A DNA stretch of 64,000 nt from Brevibacillus dissolubilis (GTDB lineage Bacteria; Bacillota; Bacilli; Brevibacillales; Brevibacillaceae), in NCBI RefSeq assembly GCF_006170445.1, contig NZ_VCNA01000001.1, positions 558,001-622,000 on the forward strand, in the 5' to 3' direction. The notes beneath the pieces were generated by a model. The model saw only the letters and a list, made by a program, of their open reading frames with translations. It was not told where the DNA came from and searched no databases. Below, in pieces: positions 57,073 through 64,000 of the stretch; position 1 is the stretch's first letter, and every line of letters begins with the position of its first letter. The position numbers and the translations under genes are program-made.

Positions 57073-57148
57073 AAAATAAAAAATGTTTGTTCCTGATTAG
57101 ATAAGAAGAATCAATCGATTTCTCCTACCCAATCAGTAACAAACATTT
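57073..57148 (-). terminator. Leader hairpin with T-run just upstream of HMGS gene
   Basis: The arms at 57081-57091 and 57138-57148 pair perfectly over 11 bp (AAATGTTTGTT with its complement). After a 2x2 internal loop another 5 bp pair (57094-57098 with 57131-57135). A smaller stem can form inside the loop. On the minus strand the stem runs straight into TTTTTTATTTTC. The stem is AT-rich, so its strength as a terminator is uncertain. An attenuator, a LoaP-controlled terminator or an mRNA-stabilising stem are all possible. It ends about 35 nt before the HMGS ribosome binding site. Confidence 0.65.
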
Positions 57149-57175
57149 ATTCATGGTTATATAAAGGCATGAAAA

Positions 57176-57202
57176 TACGTTACAGATAACAGAGTAACTG
57201 TA
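57176..57202 (-). other. Small bulged hairpin in the operon leader
   Basis: On the minus strand TAC-A-GTTAC pairs with GTAACGTA: 8 bp with one bulged A and a 10-nt loop. It lies about 80 nt downstream of the predicted transcription start and upstream of the leader terminator. LoaP-controlled leaders contain a small required RNA hairpin. This is the best-placed small hairpin I see, but I cannot match it to the known element. Confidence 0.35.
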
Positions 57203-57271
57203 TTATCAAAAATTATATAACCAACCTAGTTCATACTGATATGCCGAAACTTTACCAGAACAACTAAGTTT

Positions 57272-57290
57272 TATTATTGTAACAATAATA
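57272..57290. promoter_or_regulatory. Perfect 19-bp palindrome over -10/+1 of the operon promoter
   Basis: TATTATTGT, one central A, then ACAATAATA: a perfect dyad with 9-bp arms. It overlaps the predicted -10 box and extends to about +9, the classic position for a repressor operator. No regulator of a known operator type is encoded nearby, so the binding protein is unknown. AT-richness makes a chance palindrome somewhat more likely. Confidence 0.55.
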
Positions 57291-57315
57291 TACTAAAGGA
57301 ACATAGCAACGTCAA
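57287..57315 (-). promoter_or_regulatory. Sigma-A-type promoter for the biosynthetic operon
   Basis: On the minus strand TTGACG (57315-57310), a 17-nt spacer, then TATATT (57292-57287). Each box has 5 of 6 consensus bases. The predicted start at about 57280 leaves a leader of roughly 257 nt before the HMGS ATG, containing two hairpins. Confidence 0.7.
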
Positions 57316-57359
57316 TACAATCGCTAGGATTTATTGGTAAATTCTCTATGAAAATCATT

Positions 57360-57384
57360 AAAAAAGCCGCCCTAACAAGGCGGC
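57360..57384 (-). terminator. Intrinsic terminator upstream of the operon promoter
   Basis: On the minus strand GCCGCC (57384-57379), a 7-nt loop, GGCGGC (57371-57366), then six T (57365-57360). A compact, GC-rich, textbook terminator. It lies 45 nt upstream of the predicted operon -35 box and between the divergent genes. It could block readthrough coming from selO and antisense to loaP. If a further minus-strand promoter lies upstream, it could instead be a LoaP-sensitive leader terminator. Confidence 0.85.
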
Positions 57385-57488
57385 ATGTAAACGCTCGGTT
57401 ATATGAGATTGAAATGAATAGGCTTACTTTATCAGAGTTATAATACATTTCAACCATACTGAACACCGATAGAAAATTTAAAAGAGGT

Positions 57489-57517
57489 TTGAAATTTGGA
57501 AGCACAAACCATATAAT
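57489..57517 (+). promoter_or_regulatory. Sigma-A promoter of loaP
   Basis: TTGAAA (57489-57494), a 17-nt spacer, TATAAT (57512-57517): near consensus. The predicted start at about 57524 leaves an untranslated leader of about 88 nt before the loaP ATG. Confidence 0.8.
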
Positions 57518-57611
57518 AAATCTACATCCCAAATATGTATGGCAAGGACAAATATGAGTATGTTCAACCAATTGTCTATTATATAGAATTAAAGGATGAT
57601 AGGATGATAGG

Positions 57612-58187
57612 ATGGAATGGTATGCGCTGTATGTAAAAACCGGGAGAGAAGAATTCACGAAAGAATATATTCAAAAAAATCTTTCGGATCTTCATATTCG
57701 ATGTCTTGTTCCGAAAAGGAAGGTCCCTGAAAAAAGAGGTGGCGTGACCTATCATAGTTTTAAATTAATGTTTCCTGGTTATGTCTTGGTACAATTAAAA
57801 ATCGACTATAAAAAGTATCATAGGCTAAAAGAGATTCCATCATTGATTAAATTTTTAAATTATGGTTCTGCAAAATATGTTAATCCGCTTGAAGGAGATG
57901 GGGATTTCGACCAATCTGATTATTTTGCCAAAATCGATTCCAGAGAAATGGGTCCCCTGCTTCATCTGATTGATGCAGAAGGTCTTATTGATTATTCAGA
58001 TGTTCTCATTGAAAACTCACGTGTGACCATCCTTTCAGGTCCATTGAAAGACTTTGAAGGGATCATCAAGAAAATTGACAAGCATAAAAACAGAGCCAAA
58101 GTCGAGTTGAAATTTTTGGATAAAGTAATGAGTGTGGATGTTGGAGTTCATATCTTGTATCAAAGTGAAGCTGTTGCTGTAAAATAA
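57612..58187 (+). CDS. loaP: LoaP-type NusG paralog, processive antiterminator
   Basis: A 191-residue NusG-family protein. An NGN domain starts at residue 1 (MEWYALYVKTGREE, then FPGYVLVQ near residue 54). A C-terminal KOW domain begins around residue 130 (VTILSGPLKDFEGIIKKID). Being a NusG paralog beside a huge PKS/NRPS operon is the hallmark of LoaP, which keeps RNA polymerase reading through intrinsic terminators in the difficidin and macrolactin operons. Here it is transcribed divergently from the operon. The start is set by the NGN N terminus and by TAGGA 7 nt upstream, within three copies of AGGATGAT-like sequence. The gene is clearly more AT-rich than the synthases. General NusG is less likely: N-terminal length and context differ, and the usual secE-nusG-rplK neighbours are absent. 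Confidence 0.88.
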   Translation: MEWYALYVKTGREEFTKEYIQKNLSDLHIRCLVPKRKVPEKRGGVTYHSFKLMFPGYVLVQLKIDYKKYHRLKEIPSLIKFLNYGSAKYVNPLEGDGDFDQSDYFAKIDSREMGPLLHLIDAEGLIDYSDVLIENSRVTILSGPLKDFEGIIKKIDKHKNRAKVELKFLDKVMSVDVGVHILYQSEAVAVK

Positions 58188-58382
58188 TTGCCGATTTCAC
58201 ATGGCTTGACAGTTCCATACAAGGGTAGTAGGTCTGGGTACCAGCCAATGACCTTTCCCCTGTCCAATGGGAGCATGAACCCTGCACATTATCATATTAT
58301 AATGTCTCTTTCCCTTTAGTTGTCTATACGAAACCTTTTTTTTAAATTTTTTATGATTATCTTCGAATAGAAGGAGAAATAA

Positions 58383-58421
58383 AATTACCTGTTGCCTGTA
58401 GAATGCAGACAACAGGTAATT
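58383..58421. terminator. Terminator after selO (possibly shared with loaP)
   Basis: A perfect 12-bp stem: AATTACCTGTTG (58383-58394) pairs with 58410-58421 around a 15-nt loop. On the minus strand it is followed by TTTTATTT and lies 44 nt after the selO stop. On the plus strand the following bases are only moderately T-rich, so termination of loaP here is possible but weaker. The rest of 58188-58464 shows no gene; it contains an unpaired T8 run near 58340. Confidence 0.75.
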
Positions 58422-58464
58422 CCGTTTCTGTTATGTAATGCACTGGCCTAATGCCTCTGTCAGA

Positions 58465-59937
58465 TCAAGTACCGCAGAACGTCCGGTACGCACAGCTGGA
58501 TGGCTCAGGCAATGTGGTGTATTCCACCTGTTCCGGGGTGTGGGCAAATGGGTTGGAAAGAGCTGCGAGAAGCCGCTCCATCACGGTGTAGTCTCCCCTA
58601 CCTGCGCTGTCGAGCGCTTCTTCTACCCTGTGGTTCCGAGGGATTACGGCAGGATTGCTGTTGCGCATCAATTGGTGGGAGGCGTCCTTGGATTCCTGCT
58701 GTCGGCCTATTCTCGCCTGATACCTCTCCTGCCACTCGGTGAATTCGGAAGTTCCGGCCAGAGGCGTCTCTTCCATCGTATCAAACGTTAAAGCGCGGAA
58801 TGTATTGGTATAGTCAGCTTGATACTTATGCATGATCGTGAGGAGGTCTTGCACGAGGGTGGCATCCTCTGTCTCTTCATTAAATATCCCCAGTTTTGCT
58901 CTCATTCCGGTGAGCCAATTCTGGTTATACAGCTCCATATAGCTGTTCATCGCATCCTGGGCCAGTTTGAGCGCCTCGTCCTCATTGTCATGCAGCAACG
59001 CCAAGAGCGTCTCGGCAAACCGGGCCAGATTCCATCCACCGATCATCGGCTGATTGCCATATGCATAACGGCCTTCTCTGTCAATGGAACTGAACACCGT
59101 CTCCGGGTCATACACATCCATAAAAGCGCACGGGCCATAATCAATCGTTTCGCCGCTGATAGTCATGTTGTCGGTGTTCATCACTCCGTGAATAAAGCCG
59201 ACCAGCTGCCATTGGGCAATCAGCTTGGCCTGACGCTTAATCACTTCCTGCAGCAGGGAAAGATAGCGGTTCTCACTTGTTGCCACTTCTGGATAATGGC
59301 GTTGGATGGTATAGTCAGCCAAGGCCTGCAGCTCCTCCTTCGTGCCCCATTTGGCTGCGTATTGAAACGTTCCAACTCGTATATGGCTTGCCGCCACACG
59401 GGTCAATATGGCACCAGGCAAGTCGGTTTCGCGCATGACGGACTCCCCAGTCGTCACTACTGCCAGACTGCGGGTGGTCGGGATTCCAAGCGCGTGCATG
59501 GCTTCGCTGATGATGTATTCACGCAGCATCGGTCCCAGTGCCGCTCGCCCATCACCACCACGGGAGTATGGTGTCCGGCCTGACCCTTTGAGCTGAATAT
59601 CAAAACGCTCGCCTTGGGGAGTGATCTGCTCGCTGATCAGCAGAGCGCGGCCGTCTCCCAGTCTGTTAAAATAGCCGAATTGATGTCCGGCGTAAGCTTG
59701 GGCAAGAGGCGTTGCGCCTTCGGGTATCTGGTTGCCGGCGAATACTTCTACGCCCCCTTCGCCCTCCAGTGCCTCTGCGTTCAACCCTAAGGATGCTGCC
59801 AGTGGATGATTGAGGATGACCAGCTCAGGTGCGCTCACTGGAGTGGCGTTGAGGTGGGAAAAGAATAGTTGGGGCAGGCGTGCATAGCTGTTGTCTAGGT
59901 TCCAGCCTGCGGATATTTTGGTTTGTTCTTTTGTCAT
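58465..59937 (-). CDS. selO: Protein adenylyltransferase SelO (YdiU family)
   Basis: A pseudokinase-fold enzyme of 490 residues that transfers AMP from ATP to Ser/Thr/Tyr residues of target proteins. Family landmarks include [12 protein letters not shown] near the N terminus, [34 protein letters not shown], the catalytic-loop [19 protein letters not shown], and the typical C terminus FCGT. The ATG at 59937 follows GAGGAG with 5-nt spacing. The open frame extends 62 codons further upstream, but that part has no family resemblance. It is monocistronic, with a terminator on its downstream side and another between it and the DUF1839 operon. It is probably a housekeeping redox-stress gene marking the end of the PKS cluster. 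Confidence 0.95.
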   Translation of the reverse strand: MTKEQTKISAGWNLDNSYARLPQLFFSHLNATPVSAPELVILNHPLAASLGLNAEALEGEGGVEVFAGNQIPEGATPLAQAYAGHQFGYFNRLGDGRALLISEQITPQGERFDIQLKGSGRTPYSRGGDGRAALGPMLREYIISEAMHALGIPTTRSLAVVTTGESVMRETDLPGAILTRVAASHIRVGTFQYAAKWGTKEELQALADYTIQRHYPEVATSENRYLSLLQEVIKRQAKLIAQWQLVGFIHGVMNTDNMTISGETIDYGPCAFMDVYDPETVFSSIDREGRYAYGNQPMIGGWNLARFAETLLALLHDNEDEALKLAQDAMNSYMELYNQNWLTGMRAKLGIFNEETEDATLVQDLLTIMHKYQADYTNTFRALTFDTMEETPLAGTSEFTEWQERYQARIGRQQESKDASHQLMRNSNPAVIPRNHRVEEALDSAGRGDYTVMERLLAALSNPFAHTPEQVEYTTLPEPSSCAYRTFCGT

Positions 59938-60063
59938 GGGAACTCCTCTTTTTGCTTTATGGTTTGGTGGTGGTTTGGTTTGTTCAGTTTTATCAGACAA
60001 ACAGTGAGGAATCATTGCCGTTCTGTGATATTTTTTACTTGTAGTGTCCACTTCTGCCTGTTT

Positions 60064-60069
60064 ATTATA
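60064..60069 (-). promoter_or_regulatory. Possible -10 box for selO
   Basis: A perfect TATAAT on the minus strand about 127 nt upstream of the selO ATG, but without a convincing -35 hexamer at 16-18 nt. The rest of 59938-60227 shows nothing else recognisable. Confidence 0.35.
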
Positions 60070-60227
60070 CCCTTTTTGGATAGAGATGGCTTTAGTTAGA
60101 TGTTTGACTGGACACATTACCAATGGTTGATTACGGTTTGGCTCACCCTGAGACAGGATGTCCTTGTAAGCGATAATTGGTACGACATATTAGTGAACCG
60201 TTAAGAACGATTCGGAATCAAATGCAA

Positions 60228-60270
60228 AAAGCCCTTCTCCCAGCCAACAATTGGCTAAGAGGAGGGCTTT
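60228..60270. terminator. Bidirectional terminator after the DUF1839 operon
   Basis: The arms at 60228-60245 and 60253-60270 (AAAGCCCTTCTCCCAGCC with a near-perfect complement) form a long stem. T-runs follow on both sides (GGGCTTTTTG on the minus strand). It ends the operon 60315-64000 about 45 nt after the DUF1839 stop. Confidence 0.9.
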
Positions 60271-60314
60271 TGATTCGTCTTTCTTCCTATATAAATAGGA
60301 GTGGATATGGTTAT

Positions 60315-61328
60315 TTACTTAACCCCGACAGCCTCCGCAGCCATCATCTCATCCAACAACCGCATCCCCTTCGCCCAATTCTCCTCCATCGTCAAGAAGA
60401 TCGGATCAAAATCCGCATCCCGCTTGGAGTTGACGACACGTGCCATTTTGAGCAGCAGGGTTTTGGCTTGGGAAGCAATCGCTTCAAACTCCGTAGCGGC
60501 AGGCTCCAGGTTCGCGTGCGGGAGATGTTCGTTGAGCCAGCGCAGATACGTGGCGGCGTGCTCGAAGCATGAGCCACATTGGCGCAGGGTGGCAAACGAA
60601 TACTTGTGATAAGCAGAGAGCCCCTCTTCCTTCACCCAGACAATATCCTTGTTGAACGCCTCGCGGAAGCGGGCAAACGGATTGGTTGCCGGGCGGCGCT
60701 TCAGGTGCAGGCCAAGCAGGATGTACGCTTCCTTCGCCAAGTCTTTTGGCGCCAGATGCTTCACCTGATCCAGCTTGGCGATCTCTACGAAGAGCGGCAG
60801 ATGATTGGCATCCTTGACATATGCCCCGAGATGGAACTGACCGTCGAAGTCATCGCCTTCCAGCTCAAAATAGCTGGGGCCGTGGAAATAACCGAGCTTA
60901 CGGTTCTCAAGGTCGATCGACTGCACCGCAATCGTCGTTTTTTCATGATAATTTCGGTAGCTGGTTCCAAGCGTATCCGGCAGGAAGTAGGCATCTGCCT
61001 CCATCATGACGAGACGGCCCAGCTCCACTTGCTGGATGGCGTGATCGATGAGCGGACGCCAAATTTGCAGCTCTTGGATGTCGATTCCATAGAGGGAAAA
61101 CAGGTCGTTGTGCTGATTTTTATAAAAAGTCCACTGGTCTCCTTCAAAATCACTGGTCATCGTGAAGGCGAAGCAGGCGGTCGGATCGAGACCTAACTGA
61201 TGCAGTACCTCGATGAACAGATCCACGTAGCAGTTGGATTCCTGCCAGAGGCGCTCCTCGCGGTGAAACGGATGCTGCACGTATTGGGCGGCGTCCATGG
61301 ACATTACTTCTACTTTCGGTTGAGTCAT
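60315..61328 (-). CDS. DUF1839 family protein, possible aminoacyl transferase
   Basis: A 337-residue protein of unknown function, recognised as the DUF1839 type that accompanies amino acid:carrier-protein ligases. The start at 61328 gives an ATGA overlap with the ligase stop and lies 8 nt after AAGGAG; ATG at 61334 is less well spaced. A conserved-looking segment around Cys33 (ESNCYVDL), followed by NDLFSLYGIDIQEL, recalls the N-terminal domain of BtrH-type acyltransferases. Those move an aminoacyl group from a carrier protein to an acceptor through a cysteine. Such a role would fit the operon but is inference from a weak resemblance. The C-terminal half is mainly helical. Confidence 0.8.
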   Translation of the reverse strand: MTQPKVEVMSMDAAQYVQHPFHREERLWQESNCYVDLFIEVLHQLGLDPTACFAFTMTSDFEGDQWTFYKNQHNDLFSLYGIDIQELQIWRPLIDHAIQQVELGRLVMMEADAYFLPDTLGTSYRNYHEKTTIAVQSIDLENRKLGYFHGPSYFELEGDDFDGQFHLGAYVKDANHLPLFVEIAKLDQVKHLAPKDLAKEAYILLGLHLKRRPATNPFARFREAFNKDIVWVKEEGLSAYHKYSFATLRQCGSCFEHAATYLRWLNEHLPHANLEPAATEFEAIASQAKTLLLKMARVVNSKRDADFDPIFLTMEENWAKGMRLLDEMMAAEAVGVK

Positions 61329-62251
61329 GGCCATAGCTCCTTCCGCACTTCGGCAGGCCATTCTGACGATTTCATGCCATGGGTGGCAAGCAGGGCGAGG
61401 ACGATGCGTTCTACCCCGAAGCCGATGCAGGAGGTGTGTGCGAGTTGACCGTCATGGGTCATGATTTCGTATTTGCTGGTGAAGTGATCTTGGTGGTAGT
61501 TGCAGGAGATCACGGCAGTCCCCTGATCCTGGTCATTCGGGTTGATCTGTACGACCAGCTCGAATTTGAGTCCTTGATCCTTTTGATTGGCTTTGAGCAG
61601 GCGGCCACCTGCGCCGAAGAACGGGTCGTTGGCTGGTGTGACATGCAGTGTCAAGCCGAGGTTTTGCAGGAACTGCTGGGCACGCTCGATCCAGCCTTCG
61701 CGCCATGCCTGCACCACTTCAGGAGCACCGACACGGACGAATTCGTGCATACGGAAGGATTGCATGCGGGCCGGGTCTTGGGATGGCTCGTGACGGAAGC
61801 AGTAGGAGGCGACCTCAATCAGGCGTCCGAACTCAGGCAGGTTCCCGGTCAGCGTCGGATAGATCGGGTAGCAGGCCGCCGGGGTGAGGACTACGTCGCT
61901 CATGCTGAGGTGGTGGCCCCATTCGCAGCAGCTGTTGATATCTTCCATCATCGCTCCATATGCCTGCTGGTTGCCTGTGAACGCATGAATCGAGCCTAAC
62001 AGATGTGGAAAAGAGGACATGTAGCCATTTTTCATGACACTTGCACGGCTCATGACCGGTGGGAACATCATCACTTCGGTATCGCCGTCACGGCCAAAGC
62101 GGGTGATATAGTTATCGACCGCCTCGATGATGTCGTGCATCTCCCCTCCGCGTCCGTATACGCCGTCTACACCGGTCTTCAGTAAGTGTCCGTGGGCAAA
62201 CAGGCGCTCAAGCAGGCTGTCTTGCTGGGTTGTGGTTTGTGTGGTTTCCAT
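61325..62251 (-). CDS. Amino acid:[carrier protein] ligase (SerRS-like)
   Basis: A 308-residue class II aminoacyl-tRNA-synthetase homolog without a tRNA-binding arm. Such enzymes adenylate a small amino acid and load it on the phosphopantetheine arm of a small carrier protein. Motif 2 is visible (CFRHEPSQDPARMQSFRMHEFVRVG region). Motif 3 is GFGVERIVLALL. Candidate zinc ligands are Cys in TPAACYPIYP, Glu in MHEFVRVG and Cys in HTSCIGFG. The ATG at 62251 follows GAGGTG by 6 nt; the GTG at 62260 is too close to it. It lies 15 nt after the dehydrogenase and overlaps the DUF1839 gene by 4 nt. The amino acid (glycine or alanine in known homologs) cannot be read from the sequence. Confidence 0.9.
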   Translation of the reverse strand: METTQTTTQQDSLLERLFAHGHLLKTGVDGVYGRGGEMHDIIEAVDNYITRFGRDGDTEVMMFPPVMSRASVMKNGYMSSFPHLLGSIHAFTGNQQAYGAMMEDINSCCEWGHHLSMSDVVLTPAACYPIYPTLTGNLPEFGRLIEVASYCFRHEPSQDPARMQSFRMHEFVRVGAPEVVQAWREGWIERAQQFLQNLGLTLHVTPANDPFFGAGGRLLKANQKDQGLKFELVVQINPNDQDQGTAVISCNYHQDHFTSKYEIMTHDGQLAHTSCIGFGVERIVLALLATHGMKSSEWPAEVRKELWP

Positions 62252-62266
62252 CTGTCTCACCTCTTT

Positions 62267-63442
62267 TTACAGGTTTTTTTGGATCAGGGACAGCTTCGCA
62301 TTGGTCGCGGTCAAGCGGTCGTTGTTGATCATCAGTGCAGCGGAGAGCGCATCACGCAGATGGCGGCCTACACTGTATGGAGATTCATTGGCATAACCGG
62401 CCATGCCGCAGATGAGCAGAGCTTCCTGGACGATCTGGGCGACCAGTTGAGAGGATGTGATTTTGAGCGTATTGATTTTGATCGTATACGCCATACTGTT
62501 GCACTTGGCCCGGCCGCTCTCGCCTTCTGCCATCAGCTCCTCATACTCAGAGACTGACGCGATGATATTGTTGCGCATCAGATTGAGCAGGTTGATCGCT
62601 TCGGCAAGACGTGTGCTGCCCTGCTGGTCGCCGCCGAGGTTTTTGCGGGCCTTGGCTTGCACGTATTTACGCGCACGGTTGAGTGCATCGGTCGCGATGC
62701 CGAGCCAGCAGCCTGCCCAGAGAATGTGGGAGAGCGGTGCCATCGTCTCTGCGGAGATCTGGCTGAATGGAACCGGGACGATCTGTTCAGTAGGAAAAGT
62801 GGCCGTGACGTGGAAAGGTGGACTGCATGTGCCTCGCATCCCCAGTGTGTCCCAGCCGCCAGTCTTGGTCAGCTCGACCTCTTCACGCTTGAGGAGTACC
62901 AGCACTTGGTCGTTCCCCGCTGATTCTGGTGTGCGGCGGGCGGTGACGAGATAGCTGTCGGCGTACTCCCCGTAAGAGATGACGGTCGCTTCCTTGGTCA
63001 GACGGGACATCGCGCCCTCTGTCTCGACAGCAGCGATGCTTGTCCCGATGTCTCCACCGACTCCGGCCTCGGATGTAATCGAGGCGATCAGCAGCTGCTT
63101 TTCGGCGATCTCACGCAGATAGTGGCGGAAGAATTGAGAGGAGTCAGCATGTTGAACCAAGCAGGCCACCTGCGCCTGATGCATCGCCCAGATCATCGCG
63201 GAAGCGGAGCAGTATTTGCCAAGCGTCTCTGCGATCTGCATAAGCGACTTCACATCAAGACCGAGACCGCCGTATACCTGTGGGATGGCGACAGACAGCA
63301 GCCCATTCTGGCGCATCGCGTCCATCGCTTCCTGTGGAAAACGGGATTGGGCATCCACATCAGGAGCAGCCTTGGCGAGTACCTCTTGACCGATTTGATC
63401 AACGATTTCGAAAATGGTTCGTTGCCGTACGATGGTCTCCAT
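62267..63442 (-). CDS. Acyl-CoA dehydrogenase-like flavoprotein acting on a carrier-bound substrate
   Basis: A 391-residue acyl-CoA dehydrogenase fold: an N-terminal helical domain (AIPQVYGGLGLD), a middle beta domain (ASITSEAGVGGDIG, GGWDTLGMRGTCSPP) and a C-terminal helical domain. The region holding the catalytic Glu in medium-chain dehydrogenases (IYEGT) reads MINNDRL here, so the base is missing or elsewhere. Together with the carrier protein 3 nt upstream and the ligase 15 nt downstream, the likely substrate is an aminoacyl-carrier protein rather than a fatty acyl-CoA. The expected chemistry is FAD-dependent oxidation, for example to an imino or dehydroamino acid. Confidence 0.88.
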   Translation of the reverse strand: METIVRQRTIFEIVDQIGQEVLAKAAPDVDAQSRFPQEAMDAMRQNGLLSVAIPQVYGGLGLDVKSLMQIAETLGKYCSASAMIWAMHQAQVACLVQHADSSQFFRHYLREIAEKQLLIASITSEAGVGGDIGTSIAAVETEGAMSRLTKEATVISYGEYADSYLVTARRTPESAGNDQVLVLLKREEVELTKTGGWDTLGMRGTCSPPFHVTATFPTEQIVPVPFSQISAETMAPLSHILWAGCWLGIATDALNRARKYVQAKARKNLGGDQQGSTRLAEAINLLNLMRNNIIASVSEYEELMAEGESGRAKCNSMAYTIKINTLKITSSQLVAQIVQEALLICGMAGYANESPYSVGRHLRDALSAALMINNDRLTATNAKLSLIQKNL

Positions 63443-63445
63443 AGA

Positions 63446-63706
63446 TTAGGCTTCCTTAACGGCTTCTTCTTCTACGCCCAGCTCCAGCAATGCATCACGG
63501 ATACTGAGAATGCTGGTGAAAACGGCGCGGGCAAGCATACGGTCAGGGAACTCCAGGTCAAATGTGTTCTCCAGTGCAAGCATCACGTTGACGCTTGCAT
63601 GTGAGGTCATGCCTGCTTCATACAAGTCGGTATCTTCTTTCAGTTCTTCCATATCAATCATCAGACGTCCATGTTCAGCTAAAATTGCGCGGATTTGTTC
63701 GATCAT
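63446..63706 (-). CDS. Small stand-alone carrier protein (86 aa)
   Basis: An acyl-carrier-fold protein with the phosphopantetheine serine in AGMTSHAS, where Thr replaces the usual Asp of DSL. A four-helix pattern ends LGVEEEAVKEA. AGGAGG lies 9 nt before the ATG at 63706; an upstream in-frame start at 63754 has no such site. It is the predicted substrate of the ligase at 61325-62251. The preceding gene ends 70 nt upstream. Confidence 0.9.
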   Translation of the reverse strand: MIEQIRAILAEHGRLMIDMEELKEDTDLYEAGMTSHASVNVMLALENTFDLEFPDRMLARAVFTSILSIRDALLELGVEEEAVKEA

Positions 63707-63776
63707 TGTATTGTTCCTCCTAGGGATCAGTTGAGTTTTGGGGGTTGGGTTCAAATTTCGTGCTTAGCGGTTCGCT

Positions 63777-64000
63777 TTAAGGAGTCGTATTCGCGTACGT
63801 GGTGCGGGTGTAATCCAACAGCTCCTGCACCAGAGCCTGATCCGGGCAGTACAGTTCGCTCGGAATCCCCAGCCCTGCCGCAAAGCGGTTCCAGAAGTTT
63901 TTCATCGAGACAACCGTTGTGATCTCCATCACGGCTTCGGTGTCATAGTGCTTTTTCAATTCATCCATAATCGCGTGATCATAGTTGACCGGTTGCAGGG
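63777..64000 (-). CDS. Carboxymuconolactone decarboxylase family protein, C-terminal part
   Basis: The frame is open to the right edge. The visible 74 residues (for example NYDHAIMDELKKHYDTEAVMEITTVVSMKNFWNRF, given in two overlapping parts: NYDHAIMDELKKH and DTEAVMEITTVVSMKNFWNR) have the typical C-terminal helix-turn-helix of AhpD/carboxymuconolactone decarboxylase proteins, with NRF and an aliphatic GIP tail. The catalytic CxxC would be upstream of the window. The gene is probably the first visible member of the carrier-protein operon, but the 70-nt gap could hold a promoter. Confidence 0.7.
   Translation of the reverse strand, partial: LQPVNYDHAIMDELKKHYDTEAVMEITTVVSMKNFWNRFAAGLGIPSELYCPDQALVQELLDYTRTTYANTTP

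Noticed and set aside
57591-57615. Triple AGGATGAT-like repeat at the loaP start as a regulatory element
   Set aside because: It simply contains the ribosome binding site and start codon; three short copies are too little to call a control element.
58206-58211. TTGACA on the plus strand after loaP
   Set aside because: No acceptable -10 box at 16-18 nt and no downstream plus-strand gene.
59938-60123. 62-codon N-terminal extension of selO
   Set aside because: No similarity to SelO; GAGGAG lies 5 nt before the ATG at 59937, and the extension contains the probable promoter.
1-64000. CRISPR arrays, tRNA or rRNA genes, insertion sequences
   Set aside because: No regularly spaced repeats with unique spacers, no tRNA-like cloverleaf noticed in the few intergenic regions, and no transposase frame or terminal inverted repeats seen.

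Overview
The window is the core of a large trans-acyltransferase (trans-AT) polyketide synthase / nonribosomal peptide synthetase gene cluster from a bacterium, most likely a Bacillota member of the Brevibacillus/Paenibacillus/Tumebacillus type. The evidence for this is sigma-A-type promoters, strong AGGAGG-type ribosome binding sites, a LoaP-type NusG paralog, and proteins resembling the bacillaene PksG/PksH enzymes. The genus is inference. The window is roughly half G+C, but a conspicuously AT-rich island lies around 57.0-58.4 kb.

Layout. About 57 kb on the minus strand looks like one biosynthetic operon. In transcription order it holds an HMG-CoA-synthase-like enzyme (57023-55764), an ECH1 dehydratase (55773-54994), a 3,070-residue NRPS (54980-45768), a pentapeptide-repeat protein (45699-44794), a 6,256-residue trans-AT PKS (44553-25783), a 7,598-residue hybrid PKS/NRPS (25763-2967), and a further PKS that runs off the left edge (2943 to <1). 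The only plus-strand gene is loaP (57612-58187), divergent from the operon. The 0.6-kb region between them carries a good promoter on each strand, a perfect palindrome over the operon's -10/+1 region, and two terminator-like hairpins pointing into the operon. A third strong terminator lies inside the operon (44685-44744). This fits processive antitermination by LoaP.

Assembly line as read. Loader: iron/SAM-type methyltransferase, pseudo-GNAT and two near-identical ACPs. Then [KS-KR-ACP][KS0-DH*-ACP], [KS-(dead ACP)-KR-ACP][KS0-DH*-ACP] and KS-ACP. The next protein has C-A-PCP, KS-DH-KR-cMT-ACP-ACP, KS-ACP, C-A(Gly)-PCP, KS-KR-ACP and KS-methyltransferase-alpha/beta hydrolase. The left-edge protein starts ACP-ACP-KS-DH; both of its ACPs carry the DSxxxxxW beta-branching flag, so the HMGS/ECH1 pair probably acts there. 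The separate NRPS reads Thr, then an N-methylated residue, then a terminal condensation domain without its catalytic histidines. No trans-AT, thioesterase, ECH2, KS decarboxylase, donor ACP or phosphopantetheinyl transferase is present. They may lie beyond the left edge.

Right side. SelO (58465-59937) is a housekeeping gene. Next comes a compact minus-strand operon: a carboxymuconolactone-decarboxylase-family protein (cut by the right edge), an 86-residue carrier protein, an acyl-CoA-dehydrogenase-like enzyme, a SerRS-like amino acid:carrier-protein ligase and a DUF1839 protein. It is a self-contained pathway for loading and oxidising an amino acid on a carrier protein. Whether it feeds the PKS/NRPS is unknown.
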